Assembly (NCBI RefSeq): GCF_026151205.1
Contig: NC_087072.1
Coordinates: 9,173,669-9,237,668, forward strand
DNA: 64,000 nt
From: Bolinopsis microptera
Lineage: Eukaryota > Ctenophora > Tentaculata > Lobata > Bolinopsidae
Reading direction: 5' to 3'
Shown here: positions 37,201-49,191 of the stretch, in pieces
Numbering within the stretch: position 1 is the stretch's first letter
How the letters are laid out: every line of letters starts with the position of its first letter
Position numbers and translations under genes: made by a program
The notes under the pieces: model-generated
What the model was told of the DNA's origin: nothing
The model's database searches: none
What the model saw: only the letters and a program-made list of their open reading frames with translations

Positions 37201-40200
37201 TCTCTACTTACCCACACTTTTATAACTTACACTATCTCTACTTACCCACACTTTTATAACTTACACTATCCCTACTTACCCACATCTTTATAACTTATAC
37301 TATCTCTACTTACCCACACTTTTATAACTTACACTATCCCTACTTACCCACATCTTTATAACTTACACTATCTCTACTTACCCACACTTTTATAACTTAC
37401 ACTATCTCTACTTACCCACACTTTTATAACTTACACTATCTCTACTTACCCACACTTTTATAACTTACACTATCTCTACTTACCCACACTTTTATAACTT
37501 ACACTATCCCTACTTACCCACATCTTTATAACTTATACTATCTCTACTTACCCACACTTTTATAACTTACACTATCCCTACTTACCCACATCTTTATAAC
37601 CTATACTATCTCTACTTACCCACACTTTTATAACTTACACTATCTCTACTTACCCAATTACCCGCACTTTTATAAGTTACCTGTACGTGTACCTCAGTAA
37701 TAAACCTCACTTTTACTAATCACCCCTTTCTTTACAAGTCACCCATACTTTTTCTGGTTTCTCTATTTTGATTTGTTACTCTCGAGTAGTATTTTTGCCT
37801 TTATAGAATGATGGGATTAAAAAAATGATTGTCACCCTCCAACTGATCCTTTAAAGAAAGCCTTTAAAAAGCTCGGTTACCTAGCAACTAGCACTCTCTG
37901 TTATACTATTAGTGATTTCTTGTGTACATTTTTAGCAAGATGGAACAATTTGGACATCAGTGTTTGATTTTTGCTGGTATGTACTGTTATTTGAACGTAT
38001 CCAGGCTGGTGTCCATGTAGTTCAATGGGGTTAAGAAATAAGATGATCGCTTATCGCAATGTCTAGACCCTAAATTGTTATCAAACTTACGTTTCCTTTT
38101 AAAATGAATAGTAATGGTCGACTTGTTCCATCTTGCTCATTCCTTGTTGCTTATAGAAGGGTTAATACAATTGCATCAAGGTAAGAGTAAACTCGGTTGT
38201 GTTGCCGATATAGTCACGTGATTCCTTTGTGCATGTCAAATATACCTGTACATTCAAAGAAGGAATTCTCGGCCTTTTAGCCTCCATAAAATGGATTCCA
38301 AGAATTGGGTGCCGGGGGTACAACCATATCGATACTAAAGCTAATACCCTGACCTCTAAGGAATTGCAGTACAACTAAACAGTCCACACTGCTTCCATGC
38401 ACTTAAAATGAGTGGTACTAACAATAAGCTAACATATTGGTGGATTATCTGACACTTCATTCAGCAGGGAGTAGCAGGGATGCAACAGAACACATCCCCT
38501 GTCAGGGCTCAGTATCCTGGACAGTTTGATACCTACAGTCGGAGCCCTGGAAAACAACCCTACTCCACTTATGTTGCTGATAGAGGTACGTACTTTTTGT
38601 GTTATTTAAATTTGAAAAAATAAAGTGTTAATTTAATTTTCCATTTGTTTGCTATTATTAGATTTTAACTAGAATGTGTAGTGTGTATGCTTATTTTGAT
38701 TAGATAATAAGCCTCGATAGTTTGCTTTTTCTACACTTCAATTTGTTATCAACAAAACAGAAATATAAATTAAATCAAAATCTCTCGAAATAAGATGTAG
38801 GAAAGTCACTAGACTCGTCCTTGACAAGCAGACTCTGTACCTCTAACATTTTCTTATCTGGCATGTTACTGTACGGTTTTAGTTTATCTTTTTTAACCAA
38901 TGGTACCGTCGTTCTGCTACTTTTTCTCTTAATGTACTCCTTTGAAGATCGCCTCATGTAAAGACAGGCATTGTAAGCTGCAACCATATTTGCGTATAAG
39001 AAGAGGAATGATAGGATGATCCCCAGTACTATAAGAACATTGTCAGGACCATGACAGTGAACTAGAGCTGGCCAGCCTGAGGGTAGGAGTTGTAGACAGG
39101 AGAACTCGCTCCCCCACGCCCACACTGTACCATTGCACTCGAACAGGTCTCCTGGTTCCAACTCCCACGTGCGCAGTCGCTCTACGCGCAGCAGTGTGTT
39201 GCCGCCCCCTGTGTGCTCATTCCCCCAGTGTAGCCACAGTAGATGTCCTGCCTCTGCATAGGAGATGTTTCTGTCGCGCAGACACCACCACTCCATGTGG
39301 TTCGTGCGGGGAGGGTAGTCGAAGTGATAGGGGTCCCGGCGCGGCGTGGTCACCACGCGGATACTAGTCAGACTGGGGCGTCTGAAGTGGCAAATCCACC
39401 ACATGTCCAGTACTGAGTAGTTTACCTGGTAACTGCACGTGTAGAATGACCCGTGGTATCGCCGCCCCACGGTGTGCTGCAGAGTGCAGGGTGTGTCCTC
39501 TTTTAGTGTCACGTGTTGTCCAGCAAGCTGCTGCTCCTGGAACGTTAGTGAGGTAGTTTGTATTCGATACAATAGGTAGTATAGAAACTGGAGGTTCGGG
39601 GACATATTATTGTTGAACATTGAACATGTTTTGAAAGTAAGTTCATCTTCTCCTGAGAAGTTGTAATAACAGGGCCTAAGGATCTAATTATATAGTTTTA
39701 TCATCATTCAGTTACTATAAATCAATTTAGTTATTAACAAAAACCTGTGGTTCGTTCTTGGCAGATATGACATGAGCTGGGGAGAGTTCAGGTATAAGAT
39801 CGTTACTTTCGCAGTGCAGTTCAGAGGAGGACCCCGGGTCCATCACAATCACATGATATGGTAAAACCTGTCGAGTTTTACTTTGAAATGTTTAAAAGTT
39901 TGGGATTTCACCCTAGTATGAAACAGCAGTACCTGTAGAGATTGACGACCCTCTGGAATCCCATTTACACCTCTGCCTCCGCTAAAATAGACGAACAAAT
40001 TGTCGGACCGTATATTTACCACGTCCTAAATCATTGTATAATGGTATACAAAACCCTGATTTAATTCAGCTGACCTCTCTGTGCCGTACATCATTAATCA
40101 GGCTGTTATATCTCCTCCACTGGTCTTCAGAATCAGAGCAAATCAGTAAGAAAACGTAGGACAGTGTCGCGAGACACAATAGTCTTGAGATAGGTGTCGC

Positions 40201-40881
40201 GAGATACATTATACTAGGCTCATAAAATGAAAAGAACTGAAAAGTAAGTTGTATGAGACCAGAAGTAGTAAACCCGCGATGGGGTAGCATGTGCCTCAGT
40301 GAATATTGCGATATGTATATTGTATAATGTACACTATTTCCTACATTGAGACTTGAGTTATTCCAAGCGAGACAAATACTCAAAATTAGTTAGTTTTGTT
40401 TTTTTTCACGGTTAATTTTCTGAAAGAGTATTATATACAATACATCTATACATGATATATATCAAGAATGAGTCACAGTTTCACATGTTCGCTCATGTAC
40501 AGTTGTGCATGCATGCAAGGAAACTTCAGTTAATATCGTAGAAGCAACACTTATATTTACACTCATATTTGGCGGATATTTTAACGATATTTTGTAACTT
40601 TTGAAGAAAAGGTTGAGATCTTGTTACTGACTCCCTGATTAATAGTGACCTAACCGTACATTTGAAGTTTAAATGTATTTCACCAGCTGTCATATTATGT
40701 TCGGTCTACTTTTGCCTTATTCTTCATTTCATATTCATTGCCAGGAGGAATGACTAGCACGGAGAATGTAGTAAAGAAACCTAAGTTGAGTGCTTACACA
40801 CAGAACATACAGTGGGACGAGGATTCTGAAGAGGATGATGACGATGCAAAGATAGATCCCACATCCTTCTTCAGCAAGTAG
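31278..40881 (+). CDS. HSF: Heat shock transcription factor (HSF), 13 exons, 554 aa
   Basis: Exons: 31278-31409, 32383-32491, 34543-34667, 34923-35071, 35180-35296, 35408-35548, 35704-35800, 35925-36074, 36186-36289, 36619-36835, 36944-37012, 38468-38585, 40745-40881. All junctions are GT-AG and all phases agree. Residues 20-122 are the HSF DNA-binding domain ([48 protein letters not shown]). The recognition helix is intact. Residues about 140-215 are the leucine-zipper trimerisation region HR-A/B. A Ser/Pro-rich regulatory half follows, with a run of about a dozen SPHV-type tetrapeptides (residues 390-436). The C-terminus is acidic ([11 protein letters not shown]) and ends near PTSFF, a candidate activation domain. 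HSF trimerises on stress and binds nGAAn repeats in the nucleus. An upstream non-coding exon cannot be excluded. Animals often have a single HSF1-like gene, which this probably is. Confidence 0.92.
32720..32887. mobile_element. Foldback MITE in HSF intron 2
   Basis: 168 bp. The ends AGCCGTAGTACATACAT and ATGTACGTACTACGGCT are inverted repeats. A second inner pair (CTCCAGTCGATCTGCGCCGC and GCGGCGCAGACTGGAG) makes nearly the whole element one long hairpin. No coding. Confidence 0.7.
33391..34060. repeat. Perfect 137-bp direct repeats 396 bp apart (HSF intron 2)
   Basis: 33391-33527 and 33924-34060 are identical by eye. The 396 bp between contain a GTCCGTTC-rich patch (33710-33760). The repeats do not start TG or end CA and I see no flanking duplication, so a terminal-repeat element is not established; a local duplication is equally likely. 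Confidence 0.7.
36400..36578. repeat. 32-bp minisatellite in HSF intron 9
   Basis: About five copies of a 32-bp unit containing CTGATCTCTCAATATGTGTC and ACCTAGGTGTAT. Each unit includes CTAG|GTGTAT, which resembles splice sites, just before exon 10. No coding. Confidence 0.85.
37055..37656. repeat. 34-bp minisatellite in HSF intron 11
   Basis: About 17 copies of a 34-bp unit (ACTATCTCTACTTACCCACA followed by CTTTTATAACTTAC). Two variants alternate in blocks (TCTCT versus TCCCT, and CACTTT versus CATCTT). This suggests higher-order duplication by unequal exchange. Confidence 0.9.
38775..40209 (-). CDS. Antisense gene in HSF intron 12: probable secreted/type I membrane protein
   Basis: The main exon (38775-39675) encodes about 300 aa: a Cys- and Trp-rich ectodomain with N-glycosylation sites (NYS, NIS, NGT), one transmembrane helix ([20 protein letters not shown]) and a basic cytoplasmic tail of about 65 residues. 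Open sequence continues upstream of the first ATG (39620) to an acceptor at 39676-39677. A separate upstream exon (40075-40209) gives a clear signal peptide ([20 protein letters not shown]) and is followed by a GT. Exon-like pieces at 39933-39981 and 39745-39867 lie between. The signal exon and 39745-39867 agree in phase, but the step to the main exon is one base off, so the exact model is unresolved. I do not recognise the family. The whole gene lies inside one HSF intron on the opposite strand. Confidence 0.6.
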
Positions 40882-42699
40882 AGAATAACGGCTACTCGAC
40901 AATATTGGCTTTATTAAGCTATAATTGGCTATTAATTAAAGTGGAAATTAATTAAGGTTCTTCCGCTCAAGAACACTGATAAGATTAAAGATATCGCGTG
41001 TTGTGGTTGAGGACAATTTATTGGTTGTCGATCAATTTGCACAGTGCATGTACTGCTTCCTTATTTTTGGACAGAAAAATATTTTTATATTTTAAGGCAA
41101 TTAATTTATTATCTATTTTAGTACAGGATTGATATTGGTACTGATTAACTTAATGTATATATCCAGTCAAGTGGACAACTGCAGCCGTGCTCATATGATA
41201 ATTAATATTAATTTATAGGCTTTTAATCACCGGCTGAAAACTGGACATTGTTTAAAATTATGGTACGATTCTTAGTTCAACCTTTAAATAGGTTATTTAT
41301 CAGTCGGATTTGAGCTCATCGATAGAATACAACTGATCAAAAGTCTGTTTTAGTGTAAGATTTAGGAGAACCGCGAACTAAACTTAGATTTGTGCAGATG
41401 TCATCATGATACACCTTCAGTATCTTGATGACACATAAAACCTCTATATTCTGGTATGATGGAGAAGAATCCTACTTAATATTAAAGTTTCTTTCTATTG
41501 ATGGGCTCACAAAATTATCATTTGGTCGCAACTGGACTGCGACCCACGGTATTTTTAGCACACCGCCTTGAACTGTCGCATCTTTGATCATTATGTTAAC
41601 AGAACTTAGAATATGTACTATCAGCATAGTTAGCATTTTCATTTATTCGTTTGATACTGGAATTGTTCGATCGTTGAAATGTTTAAAATTCCTATGTCCG
41701 AAGGTCCTTATTGATTATCATCCACTGTGGTAGCAAAACCGGAATTTTCCCTGCTAATGTAATGTGGATGTTATTTCTAAGTAACCTATTATAGGGTATT
41801 ATATCAATTTTAACCGCAATTTCAGGACCCCCTTATTAAGTTAAAACCTTTATTTGGGAAACCCCTTGAATCCTTAGGGGTTGTTAAAATTGCGTAATCA
41901 CTAAGGGGGAGGGGGTTTCTTACTGATATAGTGTGATTTTAACAATCTCTGTCTAACTGAGGGGGTTAAAAAGTGATTTCGTAATAATATGTAAACTACC
42001 CGCAAATGTGTACCTCATATCTTGTGTTCCTACTAGCGTACAGCTTAACCCGCTTTAGTGTACATCAGTCGAAATATAGAGGGCGACTATTCTACCCATC
42101 ATTCGACCTATGTGTCCAAATGCGGATTAGCTGTTTTGTGCTATCTGGTATGTTTTTAGCCGAACGATTTTTTTATTTTCCTCCGATCATACGCCTAGAT
42201 TTTACCTTAGGTCAGTCTGAAGATGCAACATGCAACGACTAATTTTGACTAACCGAGATATTAATCTTACGAAAGTCAGAATCTAATTTGAAATGGGATT
42301 AGGCAGCTAGGTAGTCAAAAATAGTCTTTGCGCTTTATGCATTATGTATAGTTTTTGATTTTATTGAAGTAACTAAGAATAAACGTGATAATTATTCAAT
42401 AATGCTTTATAGAATCTTATCATGGTCATGAAAATGTTTTTCTATCATCAGCTCTTAAATGTTCATACAACTAACTAATGGTCTCCGGAGGAATTATTCA
42501 TCTCATGTGAATTGGATATCACATTTTTAATATTTCATTTTTATACGACAGTCCTTCAATTTGATTAATATTATGAAGAAACACAAAAAATGTGAAAAAA
42601 TATGCAAGGCGAAAAATTAAGCTTTTTAAAACTTCGCTGTTTGCATTGCAAATAAATCATAAATAGGCTGTTTAACTGTATCTCGAAAGAAATCACAAG
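40882..42699. other. HSF 3' flank, no gene identified
   Basis: AT-rich 3' UTR and intergenic DNA. Around 41770-41970 runs of AAACCCC/GGGGGTTT suggest remnants of an old repeat. The open frame at 42006-42242 has no supporting context. Confidence 0.4.
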
Positions 42700-45365
42700 C
42701 GTGCTAAATCATCGACACCACACTCGGTCTTGCGAGATTTTTCTAAAATAGTACAATAAATTACGTCACGTGATCAAAACAGTTTTTCACTGATATTACT
42801 CGTCATATCAGGGGAGCATTTTAACCCTTTGATTGACGATGTCAATCCGTCGAGATCGTTGCTCTGCGAAGCAGAGCAACGATCGACGACTTCGATGCGA
42901 AGCAAGAATGCTAGTTTGCGCGGCGCGTCGAAGCGGCGAAGTCCTCCAATTTAACCCTATACCATGTGGGCTGATTCGGAATCAGCGTTCAAATACATCG
43001 TTAATACGGGTGCTACTCTTAAAATATTTGTTTCAAATATTATATATTAGGACCGTCGACGAGTCCAACTATGCGCGCATCTTTGGTCTTGGTAGGTTAT
43101 AAACCTACAAATACATCGGAGTTAGTTTCAATTATACTTATAGGGGACCTTAATAATTGTAGCGCGCGCGATGCACATGCACTCCGCTCTTACTAAATCG
43201 CTCGCCCAAATTTTAAGAAAAATCTTGTAAAAAGGCCCTTTGGGCATGAAAGTGATCTAGATCAGTGTATTTTTGGTCGCTGATTCCGAATCACCCCCAT
43301 GACGTAGGGTTAATATGCTTCCCTGGAGAGTTATGGTTAAAAAATTGTTTTGGTCACGTGACAGGCTAGTAAAATACGAATTCGATTGTTTAGGGCCCGG
43401 GTTAGGGTTAGGGTTGTGGTAAGGGTAATGGTTCACATAGCCATGTGTAGCTACGCGTACTGCGTGACGCGCTTGTTTCACAAGTAGAATTGTTTCACAA
43501 GCGAATTGCTGCCTTCGGCGGTGATCGCGCGCTACTGTGTACTGCAAGCGAGAGAAAAGACAATTTTTTTTTTTTGAGAAAAGACAATTTTATTATTTAT
43601 CACCAATTCAATACATAATCAATAAATATATATCCGAATAAATTTGATTAGAAATTAAATGATACAAGTATGCTAGCAGCTAGCGCGCTTATATTTGAGA
43701 AATATTCACGCTGTTAAAATGGGTTTTACCACACCGCCACTCACATTAGCACAGTTGGTGAACGGACCCAGGCGCTGTTAAGCTTTTATGAGCCCTGGTT
43801 GACTGCTGAGAGTGGCGAAGGGGCTGATATTAATTTTATCTTAGTTTAACCTAGATTCCAATAAAATTTTAGTTTTGTGTTATAATTATATGATTTTTAT
43901 GCGATATTTAAGTTACAGCTGCTCGCAATACATTATTGCTTAAAAATTGTTAAATATGCTCGCTATACGCTTAGTTTTAGAGGGCTCTGGTTAGATCAAG
44001 GGTAATGGTTAGCTTCGGGGTTATGGTTAGGGTTAGGGTTGGGATTAAGGTTTATGTAAAACCGTTTTGTACGGCTGCAAAACCATAAAAACCAAAGTCA
44101 CGTGAAATTTTTGGGCTAGCGAATTAGTAAGTATAAGAGCTCATGCACTCAAATCACCATACGTACCATGGCCTGGGCCGCTACACACTTAATTTTAGCG
44201 CTATAGTTATGGGCCGCGCATCTTCTCGCAACCACAGATCGGCGAGATGCGACGCGAAGGATTGACCATTGACATCGTTTAATTGTCGATGTCAGTTCTT
44301 CGCAGCTCGGCGAGGCCAAGTGGTGCATCTCGCCGATCTATCGATGAATTATTTGATGCGCGGCCCAGGAGTGCATAGCGCTAAAAATATACAACGTGTA
44401 GCAAATCGTAATCACGACACCCAACCCTAAGAGATGCCTTGCTCTTTCCAGAGCCCTTGCGCTTGCAGTGGCGCGCGCGCCCGCCTCCCGGCGCTTGTGC
44501 ATGTGAAATTCACATAGCCATGTGTATACGCGTACTGCGTTACGCGCTTGTTTCACAAGTTCTGCATTTCTGCAAGCGAGAGGGCTCTGGTTAGAACAAC
44601 ATGTGAAACAATGAACAAGCGCGCCCGCAGCGGCGCGAAAGCACTTGTATCACGTGGTGACCCCACGGTCGCTTCACTGTAGAGTTTCGACGATACAGGG
44701 GAGCCGCGCACTCGTGCGCAGCGGGTCATACAACGTATGACAAGAAAGCACATGGTTAGATGAAGACTTTTCCGTTAATCATATTATAACAATATTCAAT
44801 ACTACTTCATTCCAACTCGTCTAACTAATTTAAATGAAGCACAGCTTTTCATTCCATCTGCCATCATGTTGGCCATTACTTAGTTTTGTAGCTTGCACTT
44901 GCTAGTCTATTGTTGCTCCAACCAGAGCCCTTTCACGTACGTATAGTATGCGAGAAGCACAAAAACAAAAAAGAGTGTCGTGCCGGTAACCCAGAAAACC
45001 TTACCGCCTGCTGGGCTCGCTAGAGGTGTTAGGTTTTCAACAGCACGTTTGGCGTCGCGCGTCACATCGAGTTTACCGTTCGCACGCTGCATTTAGTTTA
45101 GTAGTCATGACAACGACATGACTTTGCAAAGTTTAAAAGCGGTGACCTTTTATTTAGCCAAAAATCAAACTTTTCGGTTTAATTCAGAATCTAAGTTGTC
45201 CCAGATTGTGCTCCTATCCTGGGGAGCCTCCTTTAAATTTACGAGACGGACATTTTGTTGAAAACCGGAAGGTTCTATCTATTTTACTTTTGGAGATATT
45301 CCCCGGCCGGTAGGGTTTGCTGAGAACATTATATTAGCAATTGTTGATTGTTGAGTGTAGCTTAA
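42700..45365. repeat. CpG-rich mosaic of interspersed repeats
   Basis: Several blocks recur here. The block with GACCGTCGACGAGTCCAACT is at 43047, 45409 and inverted at 45869. The ACATAGCCATGTGTA…TTTCACAAG block is at 43434 and 44513. The block with CGACGATACAGGGG is at 44688 and inverted at about 45703. GGGCTCTGGTTAG is at 43982 and 44582, with the inverse near 44923. GC content and CpG density are clearly higher than in flanking DNA. No coding frame is convincing. This looks like overlapping MITE families inserted in each other. Confidence 0.65.
42854..42884. other. Perfect 14-bp-arm hairpin
   Basis: GATCGTTGCTCTGC, loop GAA, then GCAGAGCAACGATC. A perfect cruciform-capable palindrome within the CpG-rich mosaic, probably the centre or end of a MITE. 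Confidence 0.8.
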
Positions 45366-45917
45366 CGGGTGATACTCGTAAAATATTTGTTCCATATATT
45401 ATTATTAGGACCGTCGACGAGTCCAACTCGGCGTGCGTCCTGGTAGGTTGTAAACCTACAAAGTGTAGCGCGATGGCCGATGCGTTATTTGGCCGCGCTG
45501 CGCATCCAATAATGCTTCTCGCAACCTTCGTTAGATCGGCGAAATGTGCTACTTGGCCTCGCCGAGCTGCAAATAATTGACTTCGTCAATTAATGTGTAC
45601 TAATAAATAAACGCTTCCAAATGTCAGTATCAATTGTGAATGGACCACTATACCAAAGCTTGTCATACATTGTATGACCCGCCGCGCACGAGTGCGCGGC
45701 TCCCCCTGTATCGTCGAAACTCTACAGTGGGGGTCACCACGTGATAACTGATACAAACCAAAGCCTGCCATGTGCCTTGAAAGTTCATAAAAAGTTCAAA
45801 ATCGATCTCGCCAAAGATCATTGTTATATGTAGGTTTACAACCTACCAGCACGCACGCCGAGTTGGACTCGTCGACGGTCCTAATAAATGGGACAGATAT
45901 TTCACGAGTATCACCCG
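45366..45917. mobile_element. TTAA-flanked MITE with about 95-bp inverted ends
   Basis: TTAA at 45362-45365 and 45918-45921 brackets 552 bp starting CGGGTGATACTCG and ending CGAGTATCACCCG. The inverted arms extend through the GTCGACGAGTCCAACTCGGC block to GTAGGTTGTAAACCTAC. TTAA targets are typical of piggyBac-type elements, though the family is not proven. A half copy starts near 43007. Confidence 0.75.
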
Positions 45918-46370
45918 TTAACAAAGATCAACGATTGAACTTTTATTTGACGTCGGATCACTCTAATATAAATTGCATCTTTTATTCAATGGCTGAGCTG
46001 TTGGATGCTTGATTATCAGCTGGATGGATTTTGCATACTTTTCATATGTGGTTTTGAGAATTTTATGACATTGAACAAATTTATTTATCGCGAATTTTAA
46101 GGACTGCTAGTATTTTGTATGTATTTAATTGTTTTCACTTCTGCTCGTTTAGTGTTTAGGCAGTTGCTCTTGTGGCCAGAGTTTTATAGTTATATATATA
46201 TATGTTATTTAAACATACTCGAAATTTGACTATTTTGGTATTACGGGCAGGTTAGGTGAAACTTTACGATGATCATGAAAAGTTAATTATTTTCAAGTGA
46301 TGCAAATGGCAAACCACAGTCAAATAAAGTGTTGTATAATCTCTATCAGGGGATACAGAGGTACCAGAAC

Positions 46371-46700
46371 CAGTGGCGTAACTTTGCCTTTTGGCGCCCC
46401 CCCGCTCAGTGACGAAAAGCGCCCCCCTTAAATTTTTTGTGTCCCTAAAAAAAAAAAAAAAAAAAAAGGTCGGGTACTTTTTTTCTCGCCCCCTACAGAT
46501 TTTTGCGCCCCCTGAAGCAGAAAAGGTACCCTAAATATTTTTCGCGTCGACCGAACGCTAAATTGGACAGGGAAATACACAAACAAGGCGTTTTTTCAGT
46601 AAAAGGGCCTAAAATTCAGGAAAATTGCGCCCCCCTTATACGGCGCCCCCCCCCCCCCCCCCGCACAGCGGGGTCTGCGGGGCCCTAAGTTACGCCACTG
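46371..46700. mobile_element. hAT-like MITE, CAGTGGCGTAAC family, copy 2
   Basis: Begins CAGTGGCGTAAC and ends GTTACGCCACTG. The flanking octamers ACCAGAAC and ACCAGAAT form a 7/8 target duplication, supporting hAT. The interior has an A run, a C run and CGGGGTCTGCGGGGCC; its open frame is not a gene. Confidence 0.8.
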
Positions 46701-47339
46701 ACCAGAATCCTTCCACCTACGGCAATAAGTGATTTGGACCTTAACCTGATCAACACTCTTAAACCTTAAAAGGTCATGGAGTACTTGTTGGATGGGGGTC
46801 TAAACTGCTTTTTGTTGTGATGTGATTTAGTGGATTTTATATATATTATTACAAAGGGTTTTATTTTTACCTCAGTTTTTAAATTTGTACCATTTTTACA
46901 GAATTTTTATATAGGGTCATTGCTATATTATGTGTAATAAAGTGTTGCAATTGGCAGGGCACAATACATATATATACACTAAAATGTTTTTTAACACATC
47001 ATCTACTCCATCATCGGGGCAGTACAGGGATGAGGCATGAGACTTCTGATAAAGGGTGAAACTTGATCTCGATTTACCCCTCAAATTTTGGAAAAGTTTC
47101 CACATTTTTAGTTTGATGTTGTACCTGATTGCGACCCTTGGGAATAAGTGTTAAGCCTCACAAATAGGTCACTGATGTTAAGCAAGCTTGTCAGGCTCTT
47201 AACTTACCCTAACTAACCCTGACTTAATTGCTTGTGAACCATAACCCCCAGTTACGAACCTACATAACGCTGCTAAACTTTGGAACAAGTTCAGTTCACT
47301 TCTAGCTTCGGTTAGCTTGTCTGGTTTAATATTCATGTG
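46701..47339. other. Intergenic, no gene identified
   Basis: AT-rich spacer between two hAT-like MITEs. The short frames are unsupported. Confidence 0.4.
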
Positions 47340-47572
47340 CAGTGGCGTGACGAACGGCCCCGCTGACCTCGCTGTGCGGGGGGGGGGGGGGGGTGGGGGC
47401 ATCTTAGGGGGCGCTAAATAGTCGTTTGAATGTGGGACAATTTTGAAAAACTTAACTGAGGTACTAGCAAAACTGCGCGTTTTTCTCTAGAAGACGCCAA
47501 AAGGGGAAAGGGTGCCAACAGGGGGGTGCATTTTCGGCGGGGGCGGCGCCAACAGGCAATGTTACGCCACTG
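47340..47572. mobile_element. hAT-like MITE, CAGTGGCGTAAC family, copy 3
   Basis: Starts CAGTGGCGTGACG, contains a long G run (47378-47393) and ends GTTACGCCACTG. The end is then repeated (GGCAATGTTACGCCACTG, and a shorter TTCCCGCCACTG) just before the Penelope-like sequence. This suggests slippage or two overlapping insertions. Confidence 0.65.
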
Positions 47573-47592
47573 GGCAATGTTACGCCACTGTT

Positions 47593-48734
47593 CCCGCCAC
47601 TGTTCCCAAGACGAAGGTGGCACAATGGGATCCCCCCTCATTGTTGAACTTGCTGAAATCCGCCTAGCTGAAATCGAGACCTTAGCTTTATCCTCATGTC
47701 CTGACCCTCCGAACACTTACTCCCACTTCGTCGACGACGGCCTTGGATCTTTCAGAGACAGAAACCACGCAGAATCCTTCCTTACATTCCTTAATTCCCT
47801 TACTGAAGACCTCAACTTTACCCAAGAACATCCCTCTACAGACGGAACTATACCCTTCCTTGACGTTCTCATCCACCCTGACAAATCCACATCAGTCTAC
47901 AGAAAACCCACCCACACCAACCTCTACACCAAGTACTCCTCCTGCACCACCAACTCATCTAAGAACGCAGTCATCCGATCACTGACCAGAAGAGCCCACA
48001 ACATCTGCTCACCCCAACACCTTGACGACGAACTCCAGACAGTACGACACGTTTGCCTCCAGAACGGCTTCCCCCCTCACCGCATCACCACCATCATGGA
48101 CAAAGTACAACGGAAATTCACCAACCCCTCTCGCCACCAATCCCTAGCCTCATTCAACCGACAGACCCGTGAACATGCCCTTAGTGTTTCTCTTCCCTTC
48201 CATCCCTCCCTATCCAAACCCATCTCCAAGATACTCGGACAACACGACATCAAAGTCACCCACTCCTCTGCCACCTCCCTCCGCAACCTCCTCACCAAAA
48301 CGAAGACCACACCCCCTACTCACCTCACTCCCAACACCATCTACGAAATTTCCTGCTCACAGTGCCCCTCCAAATACACCGGACAGACCTACAGACCTTT
48401 GATTCACCGCATGAAAGAACACGAACGATGTTACAGACTCAACAACGCCATCGACGAATCCACAGACAGAATCAAATCAGCCCCTGCACATCATGCCCTG
48501 ACCACCGGCCATACCATCTCCTGGAACAACATCGAAGTCCTCAAATCCCTCACCTCACGCTCCCAACTTGACCTCACAGAACACGCAGCTATACAAATAC
48601 GACAACCAGCCATGAACAGAACAGACCGCGCACCCAAATGTAGTTCCCTCTGGGACCCCATTCTTCCTAAAATTGCCAAATCCTTAAAGTCCAGACCATC
48701 TGGCATTTCCTTCTCAACCTCAACAGAAGACTAA
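47593..48734 (+). pseudogene. Penelope-like retroelement, 5'-truncated: RT end plus GIY-YIG endonuclease
   Basis: About 380 codons without a stop. The frame opens inside the RT (MGSPLIVELAEIRLAEIE, then the catalytic box YSHFVDDGLGSF and IPFLDVLI). It continues through the thumb and linker (VYRKPTHTNLYTKYSS) to a C-terminal GIY-YIG nuclease (TIYEISCSQCPSKYTGQTYR, HRMKEHERC) and ends normally. In the family the RT and the nuclease together insert new copies. The fingers and first palm motifs are missing, so the copy is dead despite an intact frame. The open frame starting at 47526 includes unrelated MITE sequence. The codon usage is C-rich compared with nearby host genes. Confidence 0.85.
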
Positions 48735-49191
48735 ATTTTTTTATTGACATTGTACTGTAATTTTCACTTTCCCACCCACACCTCCCCCACCCTCCATCCC
48801 TGACACCACTCAATCACATATAAGCATTGTCCACCCCATCACATTCAGCTGACGACGATTAACACATGTTTATTGAAAGCTTCTACAAGTTAAATCATCG
48901 TATCTCTTATATGTTTCTAACCCAACTCCACTCTGTTCATGTGTATTTTAATTCTATACTTGGAGCTGCACAAGTGAACCAAACCAAACTGGAACAACCC
49001 AATAACCTGTAGTTTGTGAAGGGATATTGTATGTCGTGGATTCAAAAGTCAGAACCACTATTTATTGTATAAACTGATTTACTGTACTATTTCCCTTTCC
49101 CCATAAATTATACTGTAAAAACTACTGAATTAGCTATTTATGATTTAATAATAATTTCATTTATTGGTTACTTCTCTTCTAGTGTCACGAA
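48735..49191. other. Penelope-like 3' end and intergenic
   Basis: The first 120 bases after the stop are C-rich and probably 3' UTR of the retroelement. The remainder is AT-rich, with a pyrimidine tract and TAG acceptor (49171-49182) just before the Acinus-like first recognised exon. Confidence 0.4.

Noticed and set aside
36400-37656. CRISPR array (32- and 34-bp repeats)
   Set aside because: Units are directly tandem with no unique spacers, in introns of an animal gene.
46503-46688. ORF in the hAT-like MITE
   Set aside because: The frame lies inside a non-coding MITE with C and A runs.
48840-48905. Hammerhead-ribozyme-like words (CTGACGA … GAAA) after the Penelope-like element
   Set aside because: The helices needed next to the core do not pair; a plain hairpin fits better.
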